64,000 bases of DNA, taken from Pseudomonas chlororaphis subsp. aurantiaca (GTDB lineage Bacteria > Pseudomonadota > Gammaproteobacteria > Pseudomonadales > Pseudomonadaceae). The DNA is taken from positions 3,162,001 to 3,226,000 of the forward strand of contig NZ_CP059162.1 of NCBI RefSeq assembly GCF_013466605.1, read 5' to 3'. This document shows, one piece after another, positions 16,683 through 25,190 of this stretch. Numbering within the stretch: the stretch's first letter is position 1; each line of letters begins with the position of its first letter. The position numbers and the translations under genes are program-made. The notes beneath the pieces were generated by a model. It saw only the letters and a list, made by a program, of their open reading frames with translations, made no database searches and was not told the DNA's origin.

Positions 16683-17638
16683 GCCTGCCTGCCGAGGAAG
16701 TGAAGGCCATCGGTGTCGCGGCGCGCTGGTATGCCCGCTTGCATTCCGGCACCGCGACCGACGCCGATCGCGCCGCCTGGGACAGCTGGCTGGCGGCCGA
16801 TCCAGTGAATCGCCAGGCCTGGCAACGCATGGCCGCGGTGGCCGAGCAGATGGCCAGCGTGCCGGGCGCCCTGGCGGCGCCGACCTTGAGCAAGGCTGGC
16901 AACAGTTCCCGGCGCCAGGTGCTGCGCAGCGCCTTGCTGCTGACCTCCGCTGGTACCCTGGGCTGGCTGGGCTGGCGCAGCCAGGCCGCGCAGAACCTGA
17001 TGTGCGACTACCGCACCCGGGTCGGCGAGCGCCGCGAATTCCGCCTGGCGGACGGCAGCAGCCTGCTGCTCAACACCGACACCTCGGTCAACCTGCGCTT
17101 CGATGGGCGCCAGCGGGTGCTGGAGTTGCTGTGGGGCGAGATCCTCGTCAGTACCGCGCCTGATCCATTGCAGCGACCGTTCAAGGTGGTCACCCGCCAC
17201 GCCGAGGTGCTGGCGCTGGGCACTCGTTTTATCGTGCGCAGCCAGCCCGGCGGTGGCGAGGTGGCGGTGCTGGAAAAAGCAGTCGAGATCAGCCTGCCGG
17301 GCAGCGGTTCGGTAATGCGGGTCGAGGCCGGCAAGCGGGTGGCGTTCAACGAGCGCAGCCTGGGCACGCCACGTGGCAACGATGTCTCGGTGGGCGCCTG
17401 GCAGCAGGGCAGCATCATCGCCATCGACCGTCCCTTGGCCGCGCTGCTCAACGACCTGTCGCGCTATCGTCCCGGCGTGCTGCGTTGGGACCCGGCCATC
17501 GGCGAGCTGAAGGTCTCCGGGGTCTTTCCCATCGACGATACCGACTTGGCCCTGGCGGCGCTGGAGAGCGGGTTTGCCTTACGCGTGACCCGCTACAGCC
17601 GTTTCTGGGTCCAGGTCGCCCGGGCCGATTCACGCTGA
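16679..17638 (+). CDS. FecR-family anti-sigma/transmembrane sensor
   Basis: 319 residues from ATG 16679 (ATGA overlap with the sigma gene; an upstream in-frame ATG at 16646 lies inside the sigma gene). The cytoplasmic N-terminal domain has the DUF4880 pattern ARWYARLHSG...WDSWLAADPVNRQAWQRM. A transmembrane helix follows near residues 85-105 (LRSALLLTSAGTLGWLGW), then the periplasmic FecR domain (VGERREFRLADGSSLLLNTD) and a short C-terminal STN-like segment that contacts the receptor signalling domain. It holds the sigma factor inactive until the receptor signals. Confidence 0.92.
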   Translation: MSLPAEEVKAIGVAARWYARLHSGTATDADRAAWDSWLAADPVNRQAWQRMAAVAEQMASVPGALAAPTLSKAGNSSRRQVLRSALLLTSAGTLGWLGWRSQAAQNLMCDYRTRVGERREFRLADGSSLLLNTDTSVNLRFDGRQRVLELLWGEILVSTAPDPLQRPFKVVTRHAEVLALGTRFIVRSQPGGGEVAVLEKAVEISLPGSGSVMRVEAGKRVAFNERSLGTPRGNDVSVGAWQQGSIIAIDRPLAALLNDLSRYRPGVLRWDPAIGELKVSGVFPIDDTDLALAALESGFALRVTRYSRFWVQVARADSR

Positions 17639-17741
17639 CGCCGGGCCTTGGATAAAAAAATCTTCGGCGCCTGCACTTTTCGGCCGCACCGTTCGGCTCA
17701 TCCCTCAGTGAGTTGTCATTGACCGTTTTGGGGGAGGGAGC

Positions 17742-20222
17742 ATGTCTCGGGTGAACGCGCCAGGTCGTCTGGCGAATGCAGTGAAAGTCGCGTTGTTGGC
17801 AACCAGCATGGCCAGCGCCTGCTCGGCGAATGCCGACCAGGCCGCAGGGGCCACGGCGCAGCAGAGCCAGGTCCGCGCCTATGACGTCGGCGCCGGCAGC
17901 CTGGTGGATGTGCTGACCCGTTTTTCCAGCGCCGCCGGGGCGGCGATTTCCTTTGATGCGCGCCAGACCCAGGGCCGGCAATCGCCCGGGCTCAAAGGGC
18001 AGTTCGGGGTCGACGAAGGTTTTGCGCGGATTCTGCGCGGCAGTGGCCTGCGCGCCGAGCCCCAGGCCAACGGCAGCTATGTGCTGCGCGAGGCGCCGGT
18101 GCTCGGCTCGGCGCTGGAACTGGGCGCCACCAACATCAACGGCCAACTGCTGGGGGCGACCACCGAGGGCAGCGGCTCCTACACCACCGGGGCGGTGACC
18201 ATCGGCAAGGGCGAGCACTCGCTGCGGGAAACCCCGCAATCGGTGACGGTGATGACCCGCAAGATGCTCGACGACCAGAACCTGCACAGCATCGACCAGG
18301 TCATGGAAAAGACCCCGGGCATCACCGTCTACGACTCGACCATGGGCGGCAAGTATTTCTACTCCCGCGGCTTTCGCATGTCGGGCCAGTATCAGTACGA
18401 CGGCGTGCCGCTGGACATGGGCAACCAGTATGTCCAGGCCGACAGCTTCAGCGGCGACATGGCCTATTACGACCGGGTGGAAATCCTCCGTGGCGCGGCG
18501 GGGATGATGAAGGGCGCGGGCGGCACCGCCGGCGGGGTGAACTTCGTGCGCAAGCGTGGCCAGGGCACCCCGCAGACCGAAGTCACGCTGTCCGGCGGCA
18601 GCTGGGACAACTACCGCGGGCAGGTCGACACCGGCGGCCCGCTCAACGAGTCCGGCACCCTGCGTGGTCGCGCGGTGGTGGCCGAGCAGAGCCGGCATTA
18701 CTTCATCGACGACGCCAGTCGCAAGGACCAGGTGTATTACGGCGCGCTCGACTTCGACCTGAACCCCGACACCACCCTCGGCCTGGGCATCGCCTATGAG
18801 GACGTCGACGCCAACCCATGCTGGGGCGGCTTGCCGCGCTACAAGGACGGCAGCGACCTGAAGCTGGGCCGCTCGACCTGCCTCGACCCGTCCTGGAACA
18901 CCTGGCGCAGCAAGCGCACCACGGTGTTCGGCGACCTCAAGCACCAGCTCAACGACGACTGGGCGCTGAAGGTCGCCGGCGTCTACACCAAGAACACCCA
19001 GGACATCAAATACGCCTTCGCCTCCGGCACAGTGACACCCGGCATCGACACCACCGGCATGCTCGGCAGCATGTACGACTACGACCAGGTCGATTACGGC
19101 CTCGATGCCTACCTGGATGGCAAGTTCAGCGCGTTCGGCCTGCAACATGAGCTGGTGGTGGGGCTCAACGGCAGTCGCGCGGACAAGGACGATTTCTTCT
19201 CGGTGGCCTTCCTGCCGCAGCGGCAGAACGTGTTCAACCCGGACCGGCATATCCCGGAACCGGACGACAGCTACTTCATCGAGAACTCGAGCCGCGGTGG
19301 CCCGGTGAAGACCGTCACCGAACAGCGTGGCCTGTACTCGACCCTGCGGCTCAAGCTGGCGGAGCCCCTGACCTTTGTCGTCGGCGGCCGGGTCAGCTGG
19401 TACCGCTCGAAAAGCGATTCGGTGTTCCTCAGCTCGGGCACCTCGGAGCACGCCAGGAGCACCGAGACCGGGCAGGTCACGCCCTTTGCCGGCCTGTTGC
19501 TGGACCTCAACGACAACCTCACCGCCTATGCCAGCTACGCGGAGATCTTCACGCCCCAGGGCAACTACCGCTCGCAAAGCGGCTCGGCGCTCAAGCCGCT
19601 GGTGGGGGAAAGCTATGAACTGGGGATCAAGGGCGAATGGTTCGAAGGGCGCCTGAACAGCTCCTTCAACCTGTTCCAGACCGTGCAGAAGGACCAGGCG
19701 CAGACCGACTACAACTCCAGTTGCGCATCATCGGACGGCTACTGCTACCTGAACTCCGGCAAGGTCCGCGCCCAGGGCTTCGAAGCCGAGATCAGCGGCG
19801 AAGTCATCGAGCGCCTGCAACTGCTGGCCGGTTACACCTACACCCAGACCAAGACCCTCGACGACATCGACAGCGGCCTCAATGGCGCCGCGTTCAACAG
19901 CTATGTACCGCGTCATGTGTTGCGCTTGTGGGGCGACTATGCCCTCGACGGCGCGTTCGAGCGCTTCAGCATCGGCGCCGGGGTCAACGCGCAAAGCGAC
20001 AACTTCCGGGTATCGCCGGCCAACGGCGAAAAAATCACCCAGGCCGGCTACGCGGTGTGGAACGGCCGCATCGGCTACCGCATCGACGACACCTGGTCGC
20101 TGGCGCTCAACGGCAACAACCTGTTCGACAAGCGCTACTACGCCACCATCGGCACCGAAAGCTTCGGCAACTACTACGGCGACCCACGCAACTTCACCAT
20201 GACCCTCAAGGCGCGGTTCTGA
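17742..20222 (+). CDS. TonB-dependent ferric-siderophore receptor with N-terminal signalling domain
   Basis: 826 residues. After a signal peptide (about residues 1-31), residues 45-115 form a secretin/TonB short N-terminal (STN) signalling domain (YDVGAGSLVDVLTRFSSAAG). The plug then runs from ETPQSVTVMTRKMLDD to VEILRGAAGMMKGAGGTAGG, and a 22-strand-barrel-sized region ends in the terminal Phe (LKARF) that outer-membrane insertion needs. The similarity is to FpvA/FoxA/FhuE-type siderophore receptors (PSVTVMTR and GGxNFVRKRG patterns). Ligand-bound receptor should signal through FecR to the sigma factor at 16161. It may import a xenosiderophore, since no biosynthesis genes are nearby. Confidence 0.93.
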   Translation: MSRVNAPGRLANAVKVALLATSMASACSANADQAAGATAQQSQVRAYDVGAGSLVDVLTRFSSAAGAAISFDARQTQGRQSPGLKGQFGVDEGFARILRGSGLRAEPQANGSYVLREAPVLGSALELGATNINGQLLGATTEGSGSYTTGAVTIGKGEHSLRETPQSVTVMTRKMLDDQNLHSIDQVMEKTPGITVYDSTMGGKYFYSRGFRMSGQYQYDGVPLDMGNQYVQADSFSGDMAYYDRVEILRGAAGMMKGAGGTAGGVNFVRKRGQGTPQTEVTLSGGSWDNYRGQVDTGGPLNESGTLRGRAVVAEQSRHYFIDDASRKDQVYYGALDFDLNPDTTLGLGIAYEDVDANPCWGGLPRYKDGSDLKLGRSTCLDPSWNTWRSKRTTVFGDLKHQLNDDWALKVAGVYTKNTQDIKYAFASGTVTPGIDTTGMLGSMYDYDQVDYGLDAYLDGKFSAFGLQHELVVGLNGSRADKDDFFSVAFLPQRQNVFNPDRHIPEPDDSYFIENSSRGGPVKTVTEQRGLYSTLRLKLAEPLTFVVGGRVSWYRSKSDSVFLSSGTSEHARSTETGQVTPFAGLLLDLNDNLTAYASYAEIFTPQGNYRSQSGSALKPLVGESYELGIKGEWFEGRLNSSFNLFQTVQKDQAQTDYNSSCASSDGYCYLNSGKVRAQGFEAEISGEVIERLQLLAGYTYTQTKTLDDIDSGLNGAAFNSYVPRHVLRLWGDYALDGAFERFSIGAGVNAQSDNFRVSPANGEKITQAGYAVWNGRIGYRIDDTWSLALNGNNLFDKRYYATIGTESFGNYYGDPRNFTMTLKARF

Positions 20223-20237
20223 GTCGGCCAGCCAATA

Positions 20238-20267
20238 AAAAACGCCACTCCCGGGAGTGGCGTTTTT
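20238..20267. terminator. Bidirectional intrinsic terminator (perfect 30-base palindrome)
   Basis: AAAAACGCCACTCCC followed directly by its exact reverse complement, with A and T runs at the two ends. It lies 15 bases after the TonB receptor and 13 bases before the end of the minus-strand gene at 20281, so it can stop transcription from both sides. Confidence 0.9.
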
Positions 20268-20280
20268 GTTTGTGGCTGGT

Positions 20281-21933
20281 TTATCCGATCTCTACCCATT
20301 GTCGGGCATTGCCGGCACCCAGCAGATCAGCGACCGCCTTCACCGCAATCCGGCCATCCACGGTGCCCAGCGCCAGCTGCCCGGCGTGGGCGTCCATGGC
20401 GTGGATGATGGTCGGCAAGCCATCGATCCGCGCCTTGGCGTTCAGCCGCAGTTGGCCGGTCCGGGCCTCGATCAACAGGAGTGTCCCATCCAGGAACGCC
20501 GCCGCCACCAGGCCCGCTTCGGGTAGGTGGACGATCGCGCTGGGCGAGGCCGGGGTGGGGTGGCGCCACGGTTCCTGGCCGCGATCCAGGTGCCGGCGGT
20601 AGATGAAACCCTGGTATGGGGCGCAGACCGAAGGGGTGTAGTGCTGGCCGGCGATCACCACGCCCGTGCCCAGGGCATCCGCCACATAAGCGCCGCGGCA
20701 TTCCATGGCGTGGCTGGCCTGGCTGCCGTCCTGCCTGAGCAGCGGCCAGAGTCTTTGCAGGGTGCCGTCAGGCTGGACGAGGCACAGGTACTTGTGTTTA
20801 TGGGAGCTGGCCGGCGTGCCCTGCAGCGCGAAAAGATAGGGTGCGCCGCTGATGCCGATGTAGTGGTTGAAGCAGTCGTAGTGGCCCACGTCGACAGGCT
20901 GGACGCTGTCGCGGCTGGGGTCCAGCAGCAGGTCGACGGCCTTCGAGCCGGGGTCTCTCAGGCGGTTGCGCCGCCCCAGGAGGCGGCCGTCGCTGGCTGC
21001 CGAAAAGGTGTATTCATCGTCGTAGTCCTGCACCAGGACCAGGCCGTTGTCCGTCAGGGCATACAAGCGCGAATCGCGGCGATAGGCCTCGGGGCCGTCC
21101 TGCACCTGCACCCCGTGCACATGCACGCCGGCCCCGCGCAGGATTTCGGCGCCGTAGCCTGGACCCCTGTGGTGGGCGAGTCGGGTGCCGTCCGTGCTGT
21201 AGATATCCAGCAGGCAGTCGTCATGGGTGACGCCTATCCGGTCCGGGCCGAGCCAGGCGATATCGCGGATCGCGCCCCGGCATTCCAGCTCGGGCACGCC
21301 CAGCCAGCGGGCCAGGCGCACGGCCGGCGGGCTCTGGTCATCTGCGGCAAGGCCCGAGGCAGCGACGGTCGCGGTCGGGTCCAGTTCCAGCACCTCTGAG
21401 GTTCGGGCTGTCCACGCTGCTTCACTGTCGTCGATCTGCACCAGAAACAGCGTGTCGAGGATCACCGACCAGTCGCTGTCGTCCAGCCCGTCCCATTCTT
21501 CGTTCCATGGCCGCACCCAGGCTTCGATCCGCTCGCCGCTGGCGTCGTAGCGGCAGCGCACGACTTCGGGAATATCGGCATAGGGACGCCGGCTTTCACC
21601 GGTCTGCCAGTTCCACACCGCCAGCTCGCCTTCGAACAGGTAGCCGCCGTCATAGCGGCCGGCACCGACGACGATACGGGGCAGGGTGGGGTGGAAACCC
21701 ACGTCGTTGATCGGCAGGCGCAGTTCGTCGAAGATGGCGAACGGCACCGGCTCGCCACGCCGGTACAGGCCGAGCCGATAACGCAACCCGGTGCCGCCAT
21801 AGGCCGCCCGCGCGGGCGGATTGACCAGCAACGCAAACTCCGAGACCACGGCGACGATATCCCCCGCCGGGTGCAGGAACGCGCCGGTGATCCTGCCGGT
21901 TCCGTGCAAGGTGGGGTCCATGATGCTGGTCAT
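20281..21933 (-). CDS. Uncharacterised beta-propeller-like (WD40/PQQ-like) protein
   Basis: 550 residues from ATG 21933, chosen because AGGGAA precedes it; the open frame upstream to 22371 is antisense to moaC. There is no signal peptide or membrane helix. The sequence shows many short strands with WxW and Tyr/Asp-Gly turns, such as LAVWNWQTGESRRPY, CLLDIYSTDGTRLAHH and LLLIEARTGQLRLNAKA, as in seven- or eight-bladed propellers. No catalytic motif is evident. Its position, ending at a shared terminator with the siderophore receptor and divergent to moaC, does not suggest a role. Likely a cytoplasmic interaction protein. Confidence 0.7.
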   Translation of the reverse strand: MTSIMDPTLHGTGRITGAFLHPAGDIVAVVSEFALLVNPPARAAYGGTGLRYRLGLYRRGEPVPFAIFDELRLPINDVGFHPTLPRIVVGAGRYDGGYLFEGELAVWNWQTGESRRPYADIPEVVRCRYDASGERIEAWVRPWNEEWDGLDDSDWSVILDTLFLVQIDDSEAAWTARTSEVLELDPTATVAASGLAADDQSPPAVRLARWLGVPELECRGAIRDIAWLGPDRIGVTHDDCLLDIYSTDGTRLAHHRGPGYGAEILRGAGVHVHGVQVQDGPEAYRRDSRLYALTDNGLVLVQDYDDEYTFSAASDGRLLGRRNRLRDPGSKAVDLLLDPSRDSVQPVDVGHYDCFNHYIGISGAPYLFALQGTPASSHKHKYLCLVQPDGTLQRLWPLLRQDGSQASHAMECRGAYVADALGTGVVIAGQHYTPSVCAPYQGFIYRRHLDRGQEPWRHPTPASPSAIVHLPEAGLVAAAFLDGTLLLIEARTGQLRLNAKARIDGLPTIIHAMDAHAGQLALGTVDGRIAVKAVADLLGAGNARQWVEIG

Positions 21934-22047
21934 TGCTATTCCCTGAGTGATGGTGTGCTGGCGTTGCCTGCGCATGCTACCCGCAGCCCGCGCGCGCGGG
22001 AAATCCTCACGCCAGTCTTGGCGGTTGGTCTTGCAATGTCGGCTTTC

Positions 22048-22061
22048 TTGATTGACATCAA
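22048..22061. promoter_or_regulatory. ANR/DNR (FNR-type) box upstream of moaC
   Basis: TTGAT-TGAC-ATCAA is a perfect TTGAT-N4-ATCAA palindrome. Its centre is about 105 bases before the moaC ATG, leaving room for a class II promoter and a leader. Low-oxygen activation of the operon is inferred from the site. Confidence 0.8.
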
Positions 22062-22159
22062 CCGTGCCCGCGGGCCGGCGCAGTAGTCTCGTTGCCATCC
22101 AACGGTGTGCGAGGGCGATCCCGTCGCGCTTTTCGCCGCCATGACTAAGGCTCCTGTCC

Positions 22160-22645
22160 ATGAACGACGCGGTACTGACCCACCTCGATTCCCTCGGCCG
22201 TGCGCGCATGGTCGATGTCACCGATAAACACGTGACCTTTCTCGAGGCGGTGGCCGAGGCCTGGGTGCATATGCGTGCCGAGACCGCGCGGTTGATTGTC
22301 GGCGGTGGCCATCCCAAGGGCGATGTGTTCGCGGTGGCGCGCATCGCCGGTATCCAGGCGGCCAAGCGCACCAGTGAGCTGATCCCGCTCTGTCATCCGT
22401 TGCTGCTGAGCAGTGTGGTGGTCGAGCTGAACCTCGAGGACGAGCACCGCGTGCGTATCGTGTCGCGCTGCAAACTGGCGGGGCAGACCGGGGTCGAGAT
22501 GGAGGCGCTGACCGCCGCCAGTGTCGCCGCCCTGACGCTGTACGACATGTGCAAGGCAGTGGACCGCGGCATGCATATCGAGTCGGTGCGGCGGCTGCGC
22601 AAGTCCGGGGGCAACAGTGGCGACTACCAGGCGTCGTCGGCATGA
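22160..22645 (+). CDS. moaC: Cyclic pyranopterin monophosphate synthase MoaC
   Basis: 161 residues, the usual MoaC length. Conserved blocks are present: [46 protein letters not shown] (catalytic loop), [19 protein letters not shown] and [12 protein letters not shown] with the active-site Lys. It converts the MoaA product into cyclic pyranopterin monophosphate in molybdenum-cofactor synthesis. The next gene, moaD, overlaps its stop by 4 bases. The anaerobic box upstream and the low-oxygen neighbours suggest it supplies cofactor to anaerobic molybdoenzymes, probably as an extra copy beyond a housekeeping one. Confidence 0.93.
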   Translation: MNDAVLTHLDSLGRARMVDVTDKHVTFLEAVAEAWVHMRAETARLIVGGGHPKGDVFAVARIAGIQAAKRTSELIPLCHPLLLSSVVVELNLEDEHRVRIVSRCKLAGQTGVEMEALTAASVAALTLYDMCKAVDRGMHIESVRRLRKSGGNSGDYQASSA

Positions 22646-22887
22646 GGTTGCAGGTGCAGTATTTCTCCCGCTACCGGGAAACCCTGGGCTGCGCGAGCGA
22701 GGTGGTCGAAGGTGACTTCGCCTGCCTCGAGCATTTGCGCCGGCACCTGGCGAGCCGCTGCGGCATCTGGCGGGTGCTGGCCGAACCGAGCCTGATGTGT
22801 GCCCGCAACCAGGATATGTGTGGGCTCGACGAGGCGCTGGACGACGGCGACGAGGTGGCGTTCTTTCCCACGGTGACTGGAGGCTGA
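22642..22887 (+). CDS. moaD: MoaD-type molybdopterin synthase small subunit
   Basis: 81 residues from ATG 22642 (ATGA overlap with moaC). It has the ubiquitin-like beta-grasp pattern with [15 protein letters not shown] at the start, a [14 protein letters not shown] ending and the required C-terminal Gly-Gly, which is thiocarboxylated for sulphur transfer to the pyranopterin. A partner MoaE gene is not present here; the large subunit must come from elsewhere in the genome. Confidence 0.88.
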   Translation: MRLQVQYFSRYRETLGCASEVVEGDFACLEHLRRHLASRCGIWRVLAEPSLMCARNQDMCGLDEALDDGDEVAFFPTVTGG

Positions 22888-22891
22888 AGCG

Positions 22892-23335
22892 ATGATCTAT
22901 CCGCTGCTGCTCAGCCTGCACCTGTTCGCCGCGCTGGTCTTTATCGGCACGGTGTTTTTCGAAGTGCTGTTCCTGGAACACATCCGCAAGCAACTGCCGG
23001 CCAAGCTTATGGTGCTGCTCGAACAGGGCATCGCCGGCCGTGCCCGCCAGCTGATGCCCTGGGTGCTGCTGGCGCTGTTCGGCGCCGGGCTGGGCATGGT
23101 CTGGGGGCGTTATCTGCCGGTGCTGGCCGCGCCCTTGGCGTCGTCGTTCGGCACCTTGTTGCTGCTGAAGATTGTGCTGGCCGCCAGCGTGCTCGGGCAT
23201 TTCCTGGTGGCCATGCTGCTGTTCCGCAGCGGGCGCATGAATGCCTGCTATTCGCGCTTCATCCATCACAGCCTGTTCGGCCATATGCTGCTGATCGTGC
23301 TGCTGGCCAAGGCCATGTTCTACCTGAACTGGTAG
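22892..23335 (+). CDS. Small four-helix membrane protein, CopD-like
   Basis: 147 residues with about four hydrophobic helices. It begins MIYPLLLSLHLFAALVFIGT and ends HSLFGHMLLIVLLAKAMFYL. The histidines in SLHLF, LGHFLV, IHHSLFGH and the pattern in general resemble the CopD/HupE-like small cytochrome b-type proteins. It starts 4 bases after moaD, so it is in that operon. A paralogue of the same size and layout sits at 26673-27113 next to nnrS. Histidine pairs in adjacent helices could bind haem or copper. The role in low-oxygen or NO metabolism is an inference. Confidence 0.72.
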   Translation: MIYPLLLSLHLFAALVFIGTVFFEVLFLEHIRKQLPAKLMVLLEQGIAGRARQLMPWVLLALFGAGLGMVWGRYLPVLAAPLASSFGTLLLLKIVLAASVLGHFLVAMLLFRSGRMNACYSRFIHHSLFGHMLLIVLLAKAMFYLNW

Positions 23336-23354
23336 GCCGGCGCCGACCCCACGC

Positions 23355-23368
23355 TTGATGCAAGTCAA
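23355..23368. promoter_or_regulatory. ANR/DNR-type box before the hemN-like gene
   Basis: TTGAT-GCAA-GTCAA matches the FNR-type palindrome at 9 of 10 half-site positions. Its centre is about 66 bases before the ATG at 23428, which fits a class II site about 41 bases upstream of a start at roughly 23403. Activation by ANR/DNR is inferred. Confidence 0.65.
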
Positions 23369-23427
23369 GGAGCTCCGGGCGTTAACGCCGGACACTGGCC
23401 CTCCACCGCCAGCCATGGAGCCCAGTC

Positions 23428-24786
23428 ATGCCTGATCTACTCCCGCACCGCAGCGAGCCGGCCGTTCGACGCGATCAAGGTGTGCTCGATCCCAACTGCC
23501 ATGTCGACACCCGCCGCTTTCACGGCGGTATCGGTTCCCTGGACCTGCTGCGGGCGTTGCGCAACAGCCGGCAGAAGCGCCGGCCGCTGTCGTTGAACGT
23601 GCAGTTTCCGACACGCCTGGCGGGCACGCCGGTGGACGCTGGCGAAAGCTACCTGCGGCGGCTGGAGCGCGAGATCGACCTGGTGGGTTGCCACCTGGGG
23701 CCGGAGCAGCGGATCGAGCAGTTTCACCTGGGTGGCGGCACCCCGGACGCGGCCCATCTGCAACGCTTGATGACCCATCTGCGCCAGCGCTTTCACTTCC
23801 TCGAACACGATTGCGGCGACTACAGCGTCGACGTCGACCTGCACCACACCGACTGGGCGACCATGGGCCTGCTGCGCGACCAGGGATTCAACCAGGTCAG
23901 CATCGGCGTGCCGGATATCGGCGGCGACAGCCAGCTGTCGGTGGCCTGCTACCAGAACCCGGCGCCCATCCATTCGCTGATCGATGCGGCGCGGACCTTC
24001 GGTTATCGCTCGGTGAATGTCGACCTGGGCTATGGCCATGCCTGGCAGACCCCGGAGAGTTTCGCCTTGAAGCTCGGCACCCTGATCGAGCTGGAGCCCG
24101 ACCGCCTGCAGGTGTTCGACTACGCCCAGCCGCCGTTGCGCTACCGGCGCCAGACCCAGGACCAGCCCGCAGCAGCCTGCAGCCTGGAGGCCAAGGAGGC
24201 GATGCGGCGGATCTGCTTCGAGCACCTGCTGGCGGCGGGTTACCAGTACATCGGCCTGGGCCAGTTCGTGCGGCCCGACGACGACCTGATGATGGCCCAG
24301 GAGCGTGGCCGGCTGCGCCGCAACTGCCAGGGGTTTACCTGCCACGGTTATTGCGACCATGTGGGCTTCGGCCTGGGCGCCATCAGCCAGTTCGACGAGC
24401 TGTATACGCAGAACAGCGAGGTGCTCGGCGACTACCTGCAACAGCTCGACCTGGGCCAACTGGCGACCTGTCGCGGCTGGCGCTGCGAGGCCGGCGACCA
24501 GGTCCGGCAACTGGTCATGGAACGCCTGGCGTGTGACCTGGAGCTGGACATCCTGGCCATCGAAAGCCGCTACGGGCTGATCTTCGGCCAGTACTTCGCG
24601 TCCGCCTGGCTGCGCCTGCAACAGCTGAGCTGGAACGGCCTGGTGGAAGTCTCGGAGCGCTTTATCAGCATCCTGCCCGCCGGCCGGCTGGAGGTGGACA
24701 GCATCTGCCAGCTGTTCCGGGAGGACCTCGACAGCCCGGGGCAGGCCTCGGATTGCGCGTGCGTGGAGCCTGATCCCGGGCGCTGA
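23428..24786 (+). CDS. HemN-like protein lacking the radical-SAM cysteines
   Basis: 452 residues, the length of oxygen-independent coproporphyrinogen III oxidase, and similar along its length. It keeps PLSLNVQFP (residues 53-61), GGGTPDAAHLQRLM (102-115), SVDVDLHHTDWA, LDQVFDYAQ-like and GLGQFVRPDDDLMMAQERGR. However, the CxxxCxxC loop that binds the 4Fe-4S cluster in HemN and HemW is absent: where HemN has VHIPFCHxxCxxCGC, this protein goes from VQFP straight to TRLAGTPVD. A typical HemN reaction therefore looks impossible. It may be a non-catalytic haem or porphyrin-binding relative or regulator. An ANR-type box precedes it, and nnrS is downstream. Confidence 0.75.
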   Translation: MPDLLPHRSEPAVRRDQGVLDPNCHVDTRRFHGGIGSLDLLRALRNSRQKRRPLSLNVQFPTRLAGTPVDAGESYLRRLEREIDLVGCHLGPEQRIEQFHLGGGTPDAAHLQRLMTHLRQRFHFLEHDCGDYSVDVDLHHTDWATMGLLRDQGFNQVSIGVPDIGGDSQLSVACYQNPAPIHSLIDAARTFGYRSVNVDLGYGHAWQTPESFALKLGTLIELEPDRLQVFDYAQPPLRYRRQTQDQPAAACSLEAKEAMRRICFEHLLAAGYQYIGLGQFVRPDDDLMMAQERGRLRRNCQGFTCHGYCDHVGFGLGAISQFDELYTQNSEVLGDYLQQLDLGQLATCRGWRCEAGDQVRQLVMERLACDLELDILAIESRYGLIFGQYFASAWLRLQQLSWNGLVEVSERFISILPAGRLEVDSICQLFREDLDSPGQASDCACVEPDPGR

Positions 24787-24943
24787 TTTCAACCCCTTAT
24801 GCTGAGCAACTGGCTGACCGCCATCAGCGCGTCCAGCTGTTCCTCGTTCAGGGCGCAGGATCTGGCGATGCGCGCGATGAAGCACCATGAATATTCATCC
24901 TTAATGGGGCTTGGAGGGGAGGGCGGCTGCCAGGCAAGAGCTG

Positions 24944-25034
24944 TCAGACAAGGCCGAGGGCGACACGGCTGGCGAGGGCGAGGATCGCGCCGAGGACGAC
25001 AAACCACGTCAGTGGCTGGATGGCTTTTTTTCAT
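24944..25034 (-). pseudogene. Small single-helix membrane ORF with a frame break in an A7 run
   Basis: On the minus strand, ATG at 25034 (GGAG 5 bases upstream) is followed by seven A residues (25025-25031 as T on the plus strand). One frame after the run reads AIQPLTWFVVLGAILALASR and ends at TGA, a single hydrophobic helix of about 29 residues. The ATG is in a different frame; six instead of seven A would give a continuous MKK-AIQPLTW protein. It is either a frameshifted gene, or an A run that is corrected by transcript or ribosome slippage. Confidence 0.4.
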
Positions 25035-25177
25035 GGCGGCTCCGGTAATGCGGGAGGGGGTTGGGTGCCCTGTGTTCAGCAAGACCCGGGCCAGGCGCCA
25101 GGCCCCCTGTATTCGGGGGATCTGCGTTTGCATGGTCAAAAAGACCTGGCGATTTGGGGTGTAAATGACTAGCGAAT

Positions 25178-25190
25178 GGTCAATTTGACC
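25178..25190. promoter_or_regulatory. Short dyad upstream of nnrS
   Basis: GGTCAA-T-TTGACC, a perfect 6-bp dyad with one central base. It has the size of a regulator site and lies in the space between the divergent small ORF and nnrS. The binding protein is not known. Confidence 0.35.

Noticed and set aside
17448..19577. Long minus-strand open frame (709 codons) under the TonB receptor
   Set aside because: Codon and composition pattern is antisense shadow of the receptor gene in GC-rich DNA; no domain pattern.
20281..22371. Minus-strand frame extended to 696 codons
   Set aside because: Part beyond 21933 is antisense to moaC and its promoter; the ribosome site supports ATG 21933.
25132..25190. 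FNR-type box before nnrS
   Set aside because: The dyad GGTCAA-T-TTGACC has the wrong half-sites and spacing for TTGAT-N4-ATCAA; it was kept only as an unassigned dyad.
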